Source: Siniperca chuatsi
Lineage: Eukaryota > Chordata > Actinopteri > Centrarchiformes > Sinipercidae
Direction: 5' to 3'
Assembly (NCBI RefSeq): GCF_020085105.1
Contig: NC_058052.1
Location: 17,524,733-17,588,732 of the forward strand
Length of the DNA stretch: 64,000 bases
The first letter of the stretch is position 1, and the number at the start of each line of letters is the position of its first letter. A program made the translations under genes and the position numbers. The notes beneath the pieces were generated by a model. It was not told the origin of the DNA, ran no database searches, and saw only the letters and a list, made by a program, of their open reading frames with translations. This document shows positions 48,900-58,709 of the stretch, one piece after another.

Positions 48900-49620
48900 G
48901 TTTAACATTTTGCTCGAGTTAAAATGAACACAGCGTGACCTGAGTGCAGCTTCTTTGCCAATCACGTTGGACCGGGATTAACGATAACCGGAGATGGTTT
49001 GTCACCAACTGATAAAATGTTTCAACACAAGGCCAGTGAGCAGCAGTAGTTAGCTAACGTTTGGCTATAAATATAACGTTAAAAAGTGATCTGTCTAATA
49101 GAGCATACCGAGAGCAACGCAGCTTAACGTATGTAAAAATACCACAGTGTTTAACTTAAGTTTGTGTTACAGCATAACACATTAACTAACAGTTACCTTG
49201 CCACGACTTGGGAGCCACTGTTAACCAACCCACCGACCTAAGACAGGGCTGAGGGCTCAGCGGTTAGCTAGGTCTGCTTTCGACAAAATAACAGTAAATA
49301 TGTGTGTGATGTAATTACCTTGCCGTCAAAATGTTAAAGGACGTCTCTTCAAATTGTAACGTCAGTGGTTATTATCACCGCAATGTGGTACGAATCCCTC
49401 TGTGAGTCTGTCCGGTGTTTTCATCGGTAGGCGGTTTGAGACTGGAGAAGCGGGGAGCTCCCTTCATACCGTCACCCGTGCTGCCTTCAGGTACCATCAG
49501 AAATGTTGCTTGGTACTTCAGTGCCCATACGACACTAGGCGGAATACGGTGTGATGGGTCGCAGCAACACACTCGATTTCCAAACACAAAAACACCACGA
49601 AAAAACCGCACGTCTCATAG
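48900..49620 (-). promoter_or_regulatory. sgms1: Candidate sgms1 promoter and first non-coding exon
   Basis: This stretch is largely repeat-free, with more CpG than its flanks. Two minus-strand GGCAAG|GTAA donors lie near 49199 and 49320, suitable for ending a 5' non-coding exon. The link to sgms1 is inferred from position and orientation only. Confidence 0.3.
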
Positions 49621-51649
49621 CACATGTCTTTGATTTTATTTAGCAAAATAATGCGCCATGAAACTTATTTACACATTGGAGCTCTGAAGTTGGAGCACAT
49701 GAAGAGCCGCAACAGTGACAACTAGGCAGAAAATGCAGTGTTGGAACAGCACAAGCCAACCCCACTCACTCATCTAAAGCAATCTATTGGTGAAGGTTTG
49801 AGCACGTCAAATATTTTAAAATTGACACAAATAGCAAATTGAAGTCTCAATTTACCGATTATTTAGCTAATTGGATCAGAAAACTAACATGAAAGTGCAC
49901 TGTATATTATGTTACAAAGTTCATGAGGAGAAATTGGAAAATGGATACTGTGATGGGTCGGGCATGGTTGAAATCAATATCACAACATTCATACTATCAC
50001 ATAAAATAATGAAACTGATATTCAGTTCCATCAACTGTATTCCACTGTTATAAATTGCATCAGACAGAACTCTTAATTAATGTAAAGCTAAACTATCTGG
50101 TTCTTGTAAAACAATAACACACGATCAAATCATCATGATATAATTCCACTGTTGATACAGTAAATGATTACATTGAATTGAGTAGGGCAGTGGTGGGTGA
50201 GAACATCCATAGTTCTAAAATAGTCCTGGATGTAGCACAACAAAACATTTCTGATTTTAAGTTTCAGTCAAAACTACAAGCATCACTCTACCAAAACTGC
50301 ACTTGACATTTAAATGCATACTCGCACTAATTCTGCTTTTAACTCACGCTGCTTTTGATTCCACTGATCAGCTTATACTGCTTGATGAGATAGGATAATT
50401 GAGTTGGCATATCTTGAATACCCATTGAGTATATTTTCTTCTGTTTAGTCTGACAGGGCCTTCACTGTCTCTATAGGTAAATTTACATCCTTATCAGCCT
50501 TAAGTGATACGTGACTCCTTCATGGATCAACAGTTGATCCGTTGTATTCATCTCTTAAGACGTAATCTGTTTCATTTGAAATAGCCTCTTTGCTGTGTAA
50601 AGCATGATTGCCCGACTGCCACTAACACCTGCAGAAACAACAACAACAACAGAAATTCTTGTTCTAGGCTCTGGAAAGTCATAATAATCTTTACAACCAA
50701 GCATATGCATTGACTTTTATTATAAAATTCTATCCCAAAATGTTTGCATAATTTGATTCAGCACTCAAGTCACATTATTTTAAGCTTTATCCAGCTTTCA
50801 ACCAGCTTTGCAATCAATCACCTACAGTTAGCACTGAAGGTTTTTGATTGGCTCCAGGAAAATAAAACTGTGCAGACTAAACCAAAATTGAAAACTGGAA
50901 TATCAAATAATAGATACTAGAGTAGTAATTAATGAATTTAGTAGAACTGAATGGGATACTGGTTAAACAATCAGTTTATTAGTGAAATACTGTTAACAGA
51001 ACTTAAAAAAGAAAATACAAGCCTTTTTTTAGTTATTGATATCATAATGCGTGTGATATTAGCATTGCATATTAATATCTATGTGTGCCATGTTTAACAG
51101 TTTATGACATACTGCAGGTGCAGACATATCAAGTTCAAGTTGACATTTAAATGAGGCTAGTTCATTTTCAATCCCCTGCAAGAATTTAATTACACATGAT
51201 GTAAAAATCTGCAGATGGGAGCTCTTACATACATTTCTAAATGTCATCTTGACATTTAGTAACATGTAACAACTAAATGCATGTTGATATGCAAGTACCA
51301 TATAATAGGGTCTAAGTATTGAAATTATATATAATACTTTTGGCTTTAATGGGTAGAGTAATATGAGTTAAACACGTATAAGGCTATAAAGCGACAATTA
51401 AACATAGACTAAAGTGAAATGCCCCTATAATACTGAATTTCTACCAAACAGCATCTAGTGACTGAAATATAACTGACAGACAAGTGAGAATAAAAATATG
51501 CACCACAGTGACTCTTCAATTATGTAGAGTGGATGGGGAAATAAATGACAAAACGGATGTCCGTGAACCTGCACAATGTTATGTATAAGGGCATATTTTG
51601 CTAAAATATCCATATCATGCTGCATCTTGATGAGTTCTTACATTTGCTA

Positions 51650-51880
51650 ACAGGGCAGATGTATCTTTTCCAATGACACGATGGTTCAACCACATCTGGG
51701 ATCAAGTTTGCCCCCTCTTTCTCCAAAAGGGGGAAGGCACGTGTCCAAAAGACTTTGTGGGAAACAGTGTTAAATTAGGTCACCCGTTCCGCCCTCTTCT
51801 TAGGCGAATAAACAAGTCAAAACAGATCTCAAATGTGACCCTGCCAAGAGAGGCAGAGCAGAAACTAATGTTCTTGATGA
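51650..51880 (+). repeat. Duplicated segment, copy B
   Basis: This partner of 48290-48500 carries a 12-nt insertion near AAACAAGTCAAAACAG that keeps the frame GHPFRPLLRR...LPREAEQ open. It lies about 330 bp before the minpp1 copy 1 start codon. Confidence 0.6.
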
Positions 51881-52089
51881 GTTCAGCTATATGGTGAATG
51901 TTTTATTGTGCTACATTGACATGAAAGCGGTTGAAGTGAAACTACTACAGCTGTGATTTGTATTATATTATACCTAGGTAGTTGTGGTCAGAGAGTAGAT
52001 AAAACAAAGGGCTTCCCAACAACACTGTCTCCCAAGAAAACAACTATGTGTTTACTTTACATTTTAGGATATGCTGCTGTGAGGAAATT

Positions 52090-52208
52090 GGGGTAAACAA
52101 ACTGGAATGGACTCTGCTCAGTCCCATTTTTGACGGCGTCACACAGATGTTTTGGGTTTGGAAACATTTTGGGGACAACTGCTTTTCAAGCCTCATCTTG
52201 ACTGCATC
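52090..52208 (+). promoter_or_regulatory. minpp1: minpp1 copy 1 proximal promoter and 5' UTR (inferred)
   Basis: The block CAGTCCCATTTTTGACGGCG, then TCACACAGATGTTTTGGGT, aligns with the same position upstream of copy 2. Copy 2 has GACGTCAC, a CRE/ATF-like core, where copy 1 has GGCGTCAC. Confidence 0.35.
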
Positions 52209-52788
52209 ATGCTGACTTTTCTTTGGAAATTCACCATCTTTCATTTCCTTATCATCTCCTGCTGTTTACTTAATTATGTGAATCCTGAAGACAATCCGGA
52301 TATACCAGCAATTGCCAAATATTTCAACACACAAGGGAGGTATGAAGAAGTGAACCCGTATCTCATAGAGGATATACTTGCTGTAAACAGATCCATCTTA
52401 CAGCCTCCATCTGCACAATGTCATGGAATTCATCTGACTGCGATAGTAAGACATGGCACAAGGTACCCGACAACCAAAAACATCAAGGAGATGCAGCAGC
52501 TCTACAACATCGTCCTGCACAATGCCTCAGGCGAAGAGAGCTGGCTGCGTGAGATCCAGACCCAGTGGACGATGTGGTACAATGAGGACATGGACGGCCG
52601 ACTCGTCCAGAAAGGTGTGAACGATCACATGCATCTGGCCGTCAGGCTGTCAAAGCTGTTCCCCTCTCTGATTTCAGAGGAGAAGCTCCGAGGTGGATTC
52701 TTCAAATTCATAACCAGCTCAAAGCACAGGTGTGTCAACAGCACACTGTCCTTCAAGGCCGGACTGACAGAGCTGTGGGCTATTACAG
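52209..52788 (+). CDS. minpp1: minpp1 copy 1 exon 1 (signal peptide, RHGxRxP)
   Basis: This 580-nt exon encodes the signal peptide, [22 protein letters not shown] and [16 protein letters not shown]. The donor is ACAG|GTATGC, phase 1. From 52534 on it is nearly identical to copy 2. Confidence 0.95.
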
Positions 52789-55712
52789 GTATGCCCATGA
52801 TGATATGATACTATTATGATTTACCTCTTGTATGCATTTTCAATATAACGTGTTCCCTTTTTTTCCCTACCCAGATAAGGAGTTTGACCATGCAGTGAAT
52901 GATGCTCTGATGAGGTTTTTTGACCAGTGCGCCAGGTTTGTGGAGGAAGTTGATAACAACCCCTCTGCTCTGTCAGAGGTGGACAAGTTCAAGCAGGGAC
53001 CAGAGATGAGGAGGGTCCAGGAGAAGATCGCAGACCGTCTCAGAGTCCCGTACAGTCTCATCACAGATGGTCATATGTGCAGAAATGCTACCTTTTTACG
53101 CTGTTGAGTGTGTTGTCTGCATGTACTCTAAAGTATTTAGATATTTATCATATTTCCCAAGGATCCATGCTCTCAATAGTCTCGTGTACTGGGTTTCTTA
53201 ACTGACTGATCAAGACTATATATATATGTGTCCCAGGTATATTACAGGTATGAAAAAAGTAATTCCAGATTCTTGAGTAAATTTGCCGTTAATCCAAGCA
53301 TAGTAAATTTACAGTATTGAATCTGTGTCACAGCCTAAAACAGACTATAGCCTCAGTGCATATTGATTAGATACTTTGTATCAGCTATAATACATCCACT
53401 GGGTGGAGCTGTTTTCTAATTTGTAAGTAGTGAGGCCTCTGCACCAGGTTGTAGTGAACCATGTCATTTATGGCCTTGAATTAGTATCATAAGCTTCAAA
53501 AAGTAATAATTAAGCCTACTTAGGTGCTTCAGTGTTAAGATTAAGACAAACTACTTTCTGAGCAACTGTAGTGTTACTAGATAGTAGAATAGTTTTTGGT
53601 GCTTATAGTGGAAGTATGCGCTCTCTAAGTGCTTTCTTTATTTTGAGAGAATGTCACTTTTCTGGCATCTCAGATTTCTAAATGGCTGCATTCTCTGTGT
53701 AATTTCACCACATCCTCTCCTGCAGATATGTCTGAGGCTGCATTTTACTTGTGTGCTTATGAATTTGCAATCAAGGCGGTGAACTCCCCCTGGTGTCAGC
53801 TCTTTGATGAGGATGATGCAAAGGTAGGAGCAATTAGCTGTCAACTGTATGTAGATTTAATGTGGCAGCAGCATCAAATGCTTCCCTTAATTCAGCTATA
53901 ATGTTTATGAGGCTGAATACAGTTAGTCAGGAGATATTTGCAGGTCAGAAACATGAACTGCTTGTTTGAAGTTCATTTATTTACGGAGTCATTTATTACA
54001 GTGAGAATAAATGGGATGTTTTCCTGCACAATTGACCTTTTTCACAGGCACATGTGTTACTAATAGCATTAACTGTGGCTCTGTTCTATTTGAATGTCCT
54101 ATTGCCAGTGTGATAGTGAGCCAGTATGCACAATACCAGGACCCTGACACTGAAGCAGCTAAATTGAATTCATCCATTATTTTTACACCTGTGCTTTTCC
54201 TGCTATGGCATGTTAAAATGTCTTCTGTGTCACTGAGAATGTCTACACTCTGCAGCTTTGGCAGCACATGTACTATTTCACCATCATATGAAGTTCATTT
54301 ATTTATAGAGGTCTTTATCACCAAGTGTAGAACAGGATGTTTTTCTACATAAGGAAATATAGTTCAAATTTACAAGCAAGTCTCCTTGGACTTGAGGCAC
54401 TTCTAGAGAGCCACACTTGGGCCGACCAGAGGAGCACATGGGTTAACCAGGGCCACAGGAATGTACAGATACTTAACCAACTATTGAATTCAACTCAAAC
54501 AGGACAAAGCAAACAAACAGCTCCATTTAATCTAGGTCAGAGGTACTCAGCACCCTCAACACTAGGCGAATCATCTAGATATCCTATTGCTTGTTTCTAA
54601 CAAAAGAAGGAGGAATATTAACTTCAGTGTCTTGTTCCAGCATACACTCAAAAGCAAAATCACCTTCTCGCACACCATTCATTTACCGAGAAAACCTTTG
54701 GCATTATACGTATAAGAAAGAGCCTTTGTGTCTTGTGTTACAAGCTGGCCTCACACTCAAAACTAACAAAATGGGATATTGTTCTTTTTAAAGTCTAAAG
54801 CTCACCCACACACAGGCTACCTTTGAACTATCTGCACCAACAGGTGATGGAGTATGCAAGTGACCTGAGGGAATTCTGGAAAAGAGGCTATGGTTATGAT
54901 ATTAACAGCAAGTCGAGCTGCATTCTCTTTCATGATGTATTTAGTCGACTGGACAAGGCAGCCAGCGAGAACAAGTAAGTGAACTTTAAATGACGTGCAG
55001 TCCATAAAAATGTACTTGCTGAAGACCTTGATGAAAACCTTCAAGTGGAATAGATGAAATAATCACCGGTATCATTGGTTCTACCTACTTGTCGCCCGAT
55101 CTTGGTTGTTTTGCTGTTGTCAAAAGTTAAGTACTGTAAGACTAGTCTGTGTCCTCCCTTAGTTACAAGTATGGAGGTTTAAAATGTGTCCTCAGATTGC
55201 ATATTTTGCTTTGTAGCAAGTGTTTTTGTCCTCTCTTGTGTTTTTTTATACTAAACACGTGTGAAATACAGCTCCTTCAGTGTTACAGCAGAAGCTATGT
55301 TAAATTCTGAACCCCACTTGTCCTGTATGTCAGGTCAGGCCAGCAGGTGACTGAAGCCGTGACAGTCCAGGTCGGCCATGCAGATACCCTGCTGCCGCTG
55401 CTTACCCTCCTGGGCTTCTTCAAGGACAACGATACCCTGACTTCTACCAACTACGCCACACAGGCCAAACGCTCCTTCCGCACCAGCCACATGTTACCCT
55501 ATGCGGCTAACTTACTCCTGGTGCTATACGACTGCGGGGGAGGCGACCTGAGACTGCAGCCACTGCTCAACGAGAAGCCTGTGACTTTCCCCGGTTTGAC
55601 TGACCAGCGGGCCTCCATACCGCTCTATCAAGACGTCAAAGAGCACTACAGTGAACTGCTCCAAGGCTGTGACTTTGAGACTGAGTGTCAGCTGTTCAAG
55701 CATCCTGCTTAA
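52209..55712 (+). CDS. minpp1: minpp1 copy 1, multiple inositol polyphosphate phosphatase (five exons, complete)
   Basis: This histidine-phosphatase-clan enzyme, normally in the ER lumen or secretory path, removes phosphates from InsP6, InsP5, InsP4 and 2,3-bisphosphoglycerate. The joined exons (52209-52788, 52875-53069, 53726-53823, 54844-54974, 55334-55712) total 1383 nt, or 460 residues, close to the 487 of human. The start at 52209 gives a hydrophobic signal peptide (residues 1-21); the longer open frame adds 19 codons not shared with copy 2. The catalytic RHGTRYP is at residues 81-87. The proton-donor motif is HAD (350-352), where the family normally has HAE. The protein ends CQLFKHPA with no KDEL-like signal. 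All junctions keep frame. It sits head to tail with copy 2, about 2.4 kb away. Confidence 0.95.
52875..53069 (+). CDS. minpp1: minpp1 copy 1 exon 2
   Basis: This 195-nt exon, phase 1 to phase 1, reads [20 protein letters not shown] through RVPYSLITD. The acceptor is CTACCCAG. The donor is G|GTCATA, weak at +5 and +6. Confidence 0.94.
53070..53725 (+). other. minpp1: minpp1 copy 1 intron 2
   Basis: A 656-bp intron. A GGTGGAGCTGTTTTCTAATT block (about 53402) is shared with copy 2 intron 2, showing common descent. No transposon is recognised. Confidence 0.8.
53726..53823 (+). CDS. minpp1: minpp1 copy 1 exon 3
   Basis: This 98-nt exon reads [20 protein letters not shown] and WCQLFDEDDAK. The acceptor is CTCCTGCAG and the donor is AAG|GTAGGA, phase 0. 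About one base in six differs from copy 2, unlike exons 2 and 5. Confidence 0.94.
53824..54843 (+). other. minpp1: minpp1 copy 1 intron 3
   Basis: A 1020-bp intron. A segment beginning GAAGTTCATTTATTTA occurs twice (about 53968 and 54290), an internal duplication of about 320-bp spacing. The open frames here are not protein-like. Confidence 0.7.
54844..54974 (+). CDS. minpp1: minpp1 copy 1 exon 4
   Basis: This 131-nt exon reads VMEYASDLREFWKRGYGYDI, then [19 protein letters not shown]. The acceptor is CAACAG and the donor is CAA|GTAAGT, phase 2. Confidence 0.94.
54975..55333 (+). other. minpp1: minpp1 copy 1 intron 4
   Basis: A 359-bp intron with no recognised content. It is far shorter than the matching intron in copy 2 (about 1.4 kb). 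Confidence 0.8.
55334..55712 (+). CDS. minpp1: minpp1 copy 1 exon 5 (HAD motif, stop)
   Basis: This 379-nt exon carries [20 protein letters not shown], the C-terminal catalytic segment, then [20 protein letters not shown] and the C-terminus. The stop TAA is at 55710-55712. Its first 319 nt differ from copy 2 at only two positions, one of which changes the catalytic Glu to Asp. Confidence 0.95.
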
Positions 55713-55714
55713 GT

Positions 55715-56465
55715 TTAGGCAGACAGGGTGGATTCTGGAGATGACGACATTATAGTGGCTTTAATGTGTTTTGATTTGCAAAATGGAGTGAGAATTGTGG
55801 TCCTAATGGGAGCATCTTAGTCTGAATGCTTCTCCTATGTAAACCATCAGTTTGACCTTCCCTTTTATTAGAATGAAGCAACAAGGAAGCATTTTCTCCC
55901 TTTGTCTTATGCCTGAAAAGGCAGATTTAATGTCTCTGAAACACCCCATGATCCCAGCCTAGGAATTAAATTTCAAGTTCACCTGTACCACTACAGTATT
56001 ACTACTGCTATATTGCTTATTTTTTCCATTATTGCGCAATGTAGAGCAGGAATTAAAGACTTTTTTGCAGTGTACATATTTTATATGTTCTGCTTAGGAA
56101 TTTTACACATCTATATTCATCACTTTGCTGTTTCCTGATTTTCAAGAAGCATTTCCTGAAGTGAAGTGTGCTGCAATTTTTGACTGCTATTGCTTCAACC
56201 AAAATTGGTTACCCTTGGTTTGAGAAAGCACAAGATTGCATGGTCAGGCAGACAGGGTAGATTTTGGAGAAGATTCTGGAGTTATAGTGGTTTTAGTCTC
56301 TTTTATTTGCAAAATGTAATAAACAATGTGCTCCCACCATGAAAATGTAACTGGTTGAATAAGCACGTTTCAACTGTTCTGCTTTTGAAATTTTAAATGT
56401 GGATGTCTTCCATTGATCACTTTGCTGCTTACTGTAATCAACATTTTCAGAAACCACTAACATGT
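55715..56465 (+). repeat. Tandem duplication in the 3' region of minpp1 copy 1
   Basis: Segments starting near 55717 and 56244 share the GGCAGACAGGGT, ATTATAGTGG/GTTATAGTGG, TTGCAAAATG, GTTCTGCTT and ATCACTTTGCTG blocks in the same order. The spacing shrinks because the second copy is shorter. Confidence 0.55.
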
Positions 56466-56846
56466 TTTGCTTTCTTTCAATAGTTATGGCAAATAAATAG
56501 AAAGAACTACAATATAGAAAACGGTTTAATCAGTTATTAATAATAATAACTTTCTAAAAAGGAAATAATGTAGTTTATATCAACATAAATCCATATGCAA
56601 TAGTATCTCAATTTGTTTTTTTCATATGAAATAACTTTGAGTTAATACCAGTGGTTGACTCGCAACCTATACATTGATTTAACCACTGTAAGGCCAGAAA
56701 AGTGATTCATAAAAATACTAATTATTTAGGTACCTACTGAAATAAAATTCACTTTTATTATACAGAAATTAATATATGATAACAAATGGCAGGGTGGTGA
56801 CTAAAATATGCAGCAGTGGGAAGCCAGGGTACACAGCAACTGTGTA

Positions 56847-57641
56847 CAGTGGTGGAATGTAACCAAGTACATTTACTCGAGTACTGTATTTATTTACAAT
56901 GTTAATGTGTTTGTACTTTACTTGAGTATTTCTATTTTATGACACTTTATACTTCTACTCCACTACACTGAGATGTGAAATATTGTACTTTTTTCTCCAC
57001 TAAATTTTTTGGGAGCTTTCATTACTGGTTACTTTTCAGATTAAAATTGTACATAATAATCATCTTATAAAATACAACACATTATCAAAGATTAAACCAG
57101 TGCTTTGCAAAATTTTTGGTTTGTGAGTATCAAATTGGGCCCTCTTGTCACGTTTCAGATGTCTAAGAGTTGTTAGCAGTTCAACCAAAGACAGATTTCC
57201 CCTCTAAACTTCTCATCTAAATAACTGTATGAGGTAAAAGTATCCAGTATTTCACACAAAACAGCAAAAGTTAGAGAAAAGTCTGAAAAATACATTCAAA
57301 TTTGTGTAGCAGAACTTTATTTTTCCTTATTTTTTCTCCAATTAGTCATCTCACGACCCCTCAGATTTATCTTGTGACCCTTTGGAGGGGCCCAGCCCCT
57401 ATAGCTCTGCCTCAACCAGCTACAAGAGTAAAATGATGCTTACAATTTAATGCATCACTATTAATAATGTCATATAATAATGTATCTGTCACAGGAGCCA
57501 ATGTTCTGCACTTTAAATAAATTTAAATTATAATACTTAGTAGGACTTTAAATGCAGGACTTATACTTGTAAAGTATTTTTACATTGAGGTATTGGTACT
57601 TTTTACTTAAATAAAGGATTTGAGTACTTCTTCCACCACTG
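56847..57641 (+). mobile_element. hAT-like non-autonomous element, near full length
   Basis: The ends are CAGTGGTGGAATGTAAC and GTACTTCTTCCACCACTG. It is inverted relative to the copy at 20937. It has no transposase frame, and the flanking 8-bp sites no longer match. Confidence 0.7.
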
Positions 57642-58019
57642 GAGAGCAATGACAGGAGTGGCATGAATAATGCACTCCATTACCACAGCATATGATTTAT
57701 GGTGTTACTTTGATCTCAGAAAGTGGTTTCTTTAAACATGGTAGGCTACTGTCAAACTAGAAAGTCAGGGGTGGAGAAAACTAATGCTAATAGAATTTAT
57801 GGATGAATATAGTCATTTTAGGCTACAGGGTAAATCACCCAGCGCAACAGGACTAACTTTTAAAAAGTTTTTTAAAGTTGGGCAAGGCACCTTTAAAAAT
57901 GCACATAAGCACAAACAGCAATGTGGTTAAAAATGATCAAAGTCCATTATTGTCTATTATGTAACCTCAGTGTCAGTTTAAGTAAGTAAGGCTTATCTTG
58001 CTGCTGCAAACCTCCGTGT

Positions 58020-58120
58020 TATGGATTGGTTGGCCAGTCCCACATCGACGACGTCACCCAGTTTTGGGTCTGGTAGGTGGGGGTGCACGCGGCCATACAT
58101 TTAAACTACCAGGCTGCATC
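58020..58120 (+). promoter_or_regulatory. minpp1: minpp1 copy 2 proximal promoter and 5' UTR (inferred)
   Basis: CAGTCCCACATCGACGACGT, then CACCCAGTTTTGGGTCTGG, aligns with the region upstream of copy 1 and includes a GACGTCAC CRE/ATF-like core. The position just before the start codon supports a promoter or 5' UTR role. Confidence 0.35.
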
Positions 58121-58709
58121 ATGCCGATTATATTTTGGAAAGTTATTGTTGTTCATTTCACCACCATGACTGCCGTTTGCTGCTGTTTTCGGAACGATGT
58201 GAACCCTGAGGACAATCCAAACATACCAGCAATTGCTAAATATTTCAGCACGAAAGGGAGGTATGAGGAAGTGAACCCGTATCTCATAGAGGACATACTT
58301 GCTGTAAACAGATCGATCTTACAGCCTCCATCTGCACAATGTCGCGAAATACATGTGACGGCCATAATAAGACACGGCACAAGGTACCCGACGACCAAAA
58401 ACGTGAAGAAGATGCAGAAGCTTTACGAGCTGGTCAAGAGCAGCGCCTCAGGTAAAGAGAGCTGGCTGCGTGAGATCCAGACCCAGTGGACGATGTGGTA
58501 CAATGAGGACATGGACGGCCGACTCGTCCAGAAAGGTGTGAACGATCACATGCATCTGGCCGTCAGGCTGTCAAAGCTGTTCCCCTCTCTGATTTCAGAG
58601 GAGAAGCTCCGAGGTGGATTCTACAAATTCATAACCAGCTCAAAGCACAGGTGTGTCAACAGCACACTGTCCTTCAAGGCCGGACTGACAGAGCTGTGGG
58701 CTATTACAG
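58121..58709 (+). CDS. minpp1: minpp1 copy 2 exon 1
   Basis: This 589-nt exon, three codons longer than in copy 1, has a diverged first half with [20 protein letters not shown]. From 58455 on it is almost identical to copy 1, with one substitution (Tyr for Phe in GGFYKF). The donor is ACAG|GTATGC. Confidence 0.94.

Larger units (their letters stand above)
35637..49620 (-). other. sgms1: sgms1 5' region: presumed non-coding exons, long 5' introns and promoter
   Basis: No coding exon is secure in this 14-kb stretch. Vertebrate SGMS1 has several non-coding 5' exons, so most of this is probably 5' UTR intron. It contains a fold-back element (38949-39403), MITEs (41695-41995, 46496-46679), LINE tails near 46835 and 47550, a duplicated segment (48290-48500) and an unexplained frame (37819-38030). 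Confidence 0.45.
49621..52208. other. Intergenic region between sgms1 and minpp1
   Basis: AT-rich sequence without a recognised gene. It holds copy B of the duplicated segment (51650-51880) and the presumed promoter and 5' UTR of minpp1 copy 1 (about 52090-52208). Confidence 0.6.
55713..58120 (+). other. minpp1 copy 1 3' UTR, spacer and copy 2 promoter
   Basis: The 3' UTR probably begins at 55713. Candidate signals are ATTAAA (56052-56057) and AATAAA (56318-56323). A segment with GGCAGACAGGGTGGATT (about 55717) recurs as GGCAGACAGGGTAGATT (about 56244), a tandem duplication. A full hAT-like element follows (56847-57641), then the copy 2 promoter region. Confidence 0.6.

Noticed and set aside
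49375..49611. Minus-strand open frame beginning MRFFRGVF in the sgms1 promoter candidate
   Set aside because: No domain is recognised and the plus strand has an equally long frame. The CpG-rich composition explains the lack of stops.
52152..52208. Upstream extension of the minpp1 copy 1 frame by 19 codons
   Set aside because: The extension does not match copy 2 in protein sequence. The downstream ATG gives a proper signal peptide and aligns with the copy 2 start.
54011..54352. A 113-residue open frame in minpp1 copy 1 intron 3
   Set aside because: It lies wholly inside a well-defined intron, spans an internal duplication, and is not open in the homologous intron of copy 2.
57998..58120. Upstream extension of the minpp1 copy 2 frame by 41 codons
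   Set aside because: It is Arg/Gly-rich, begins in the promoter-like block, and would bury the signal peptide.
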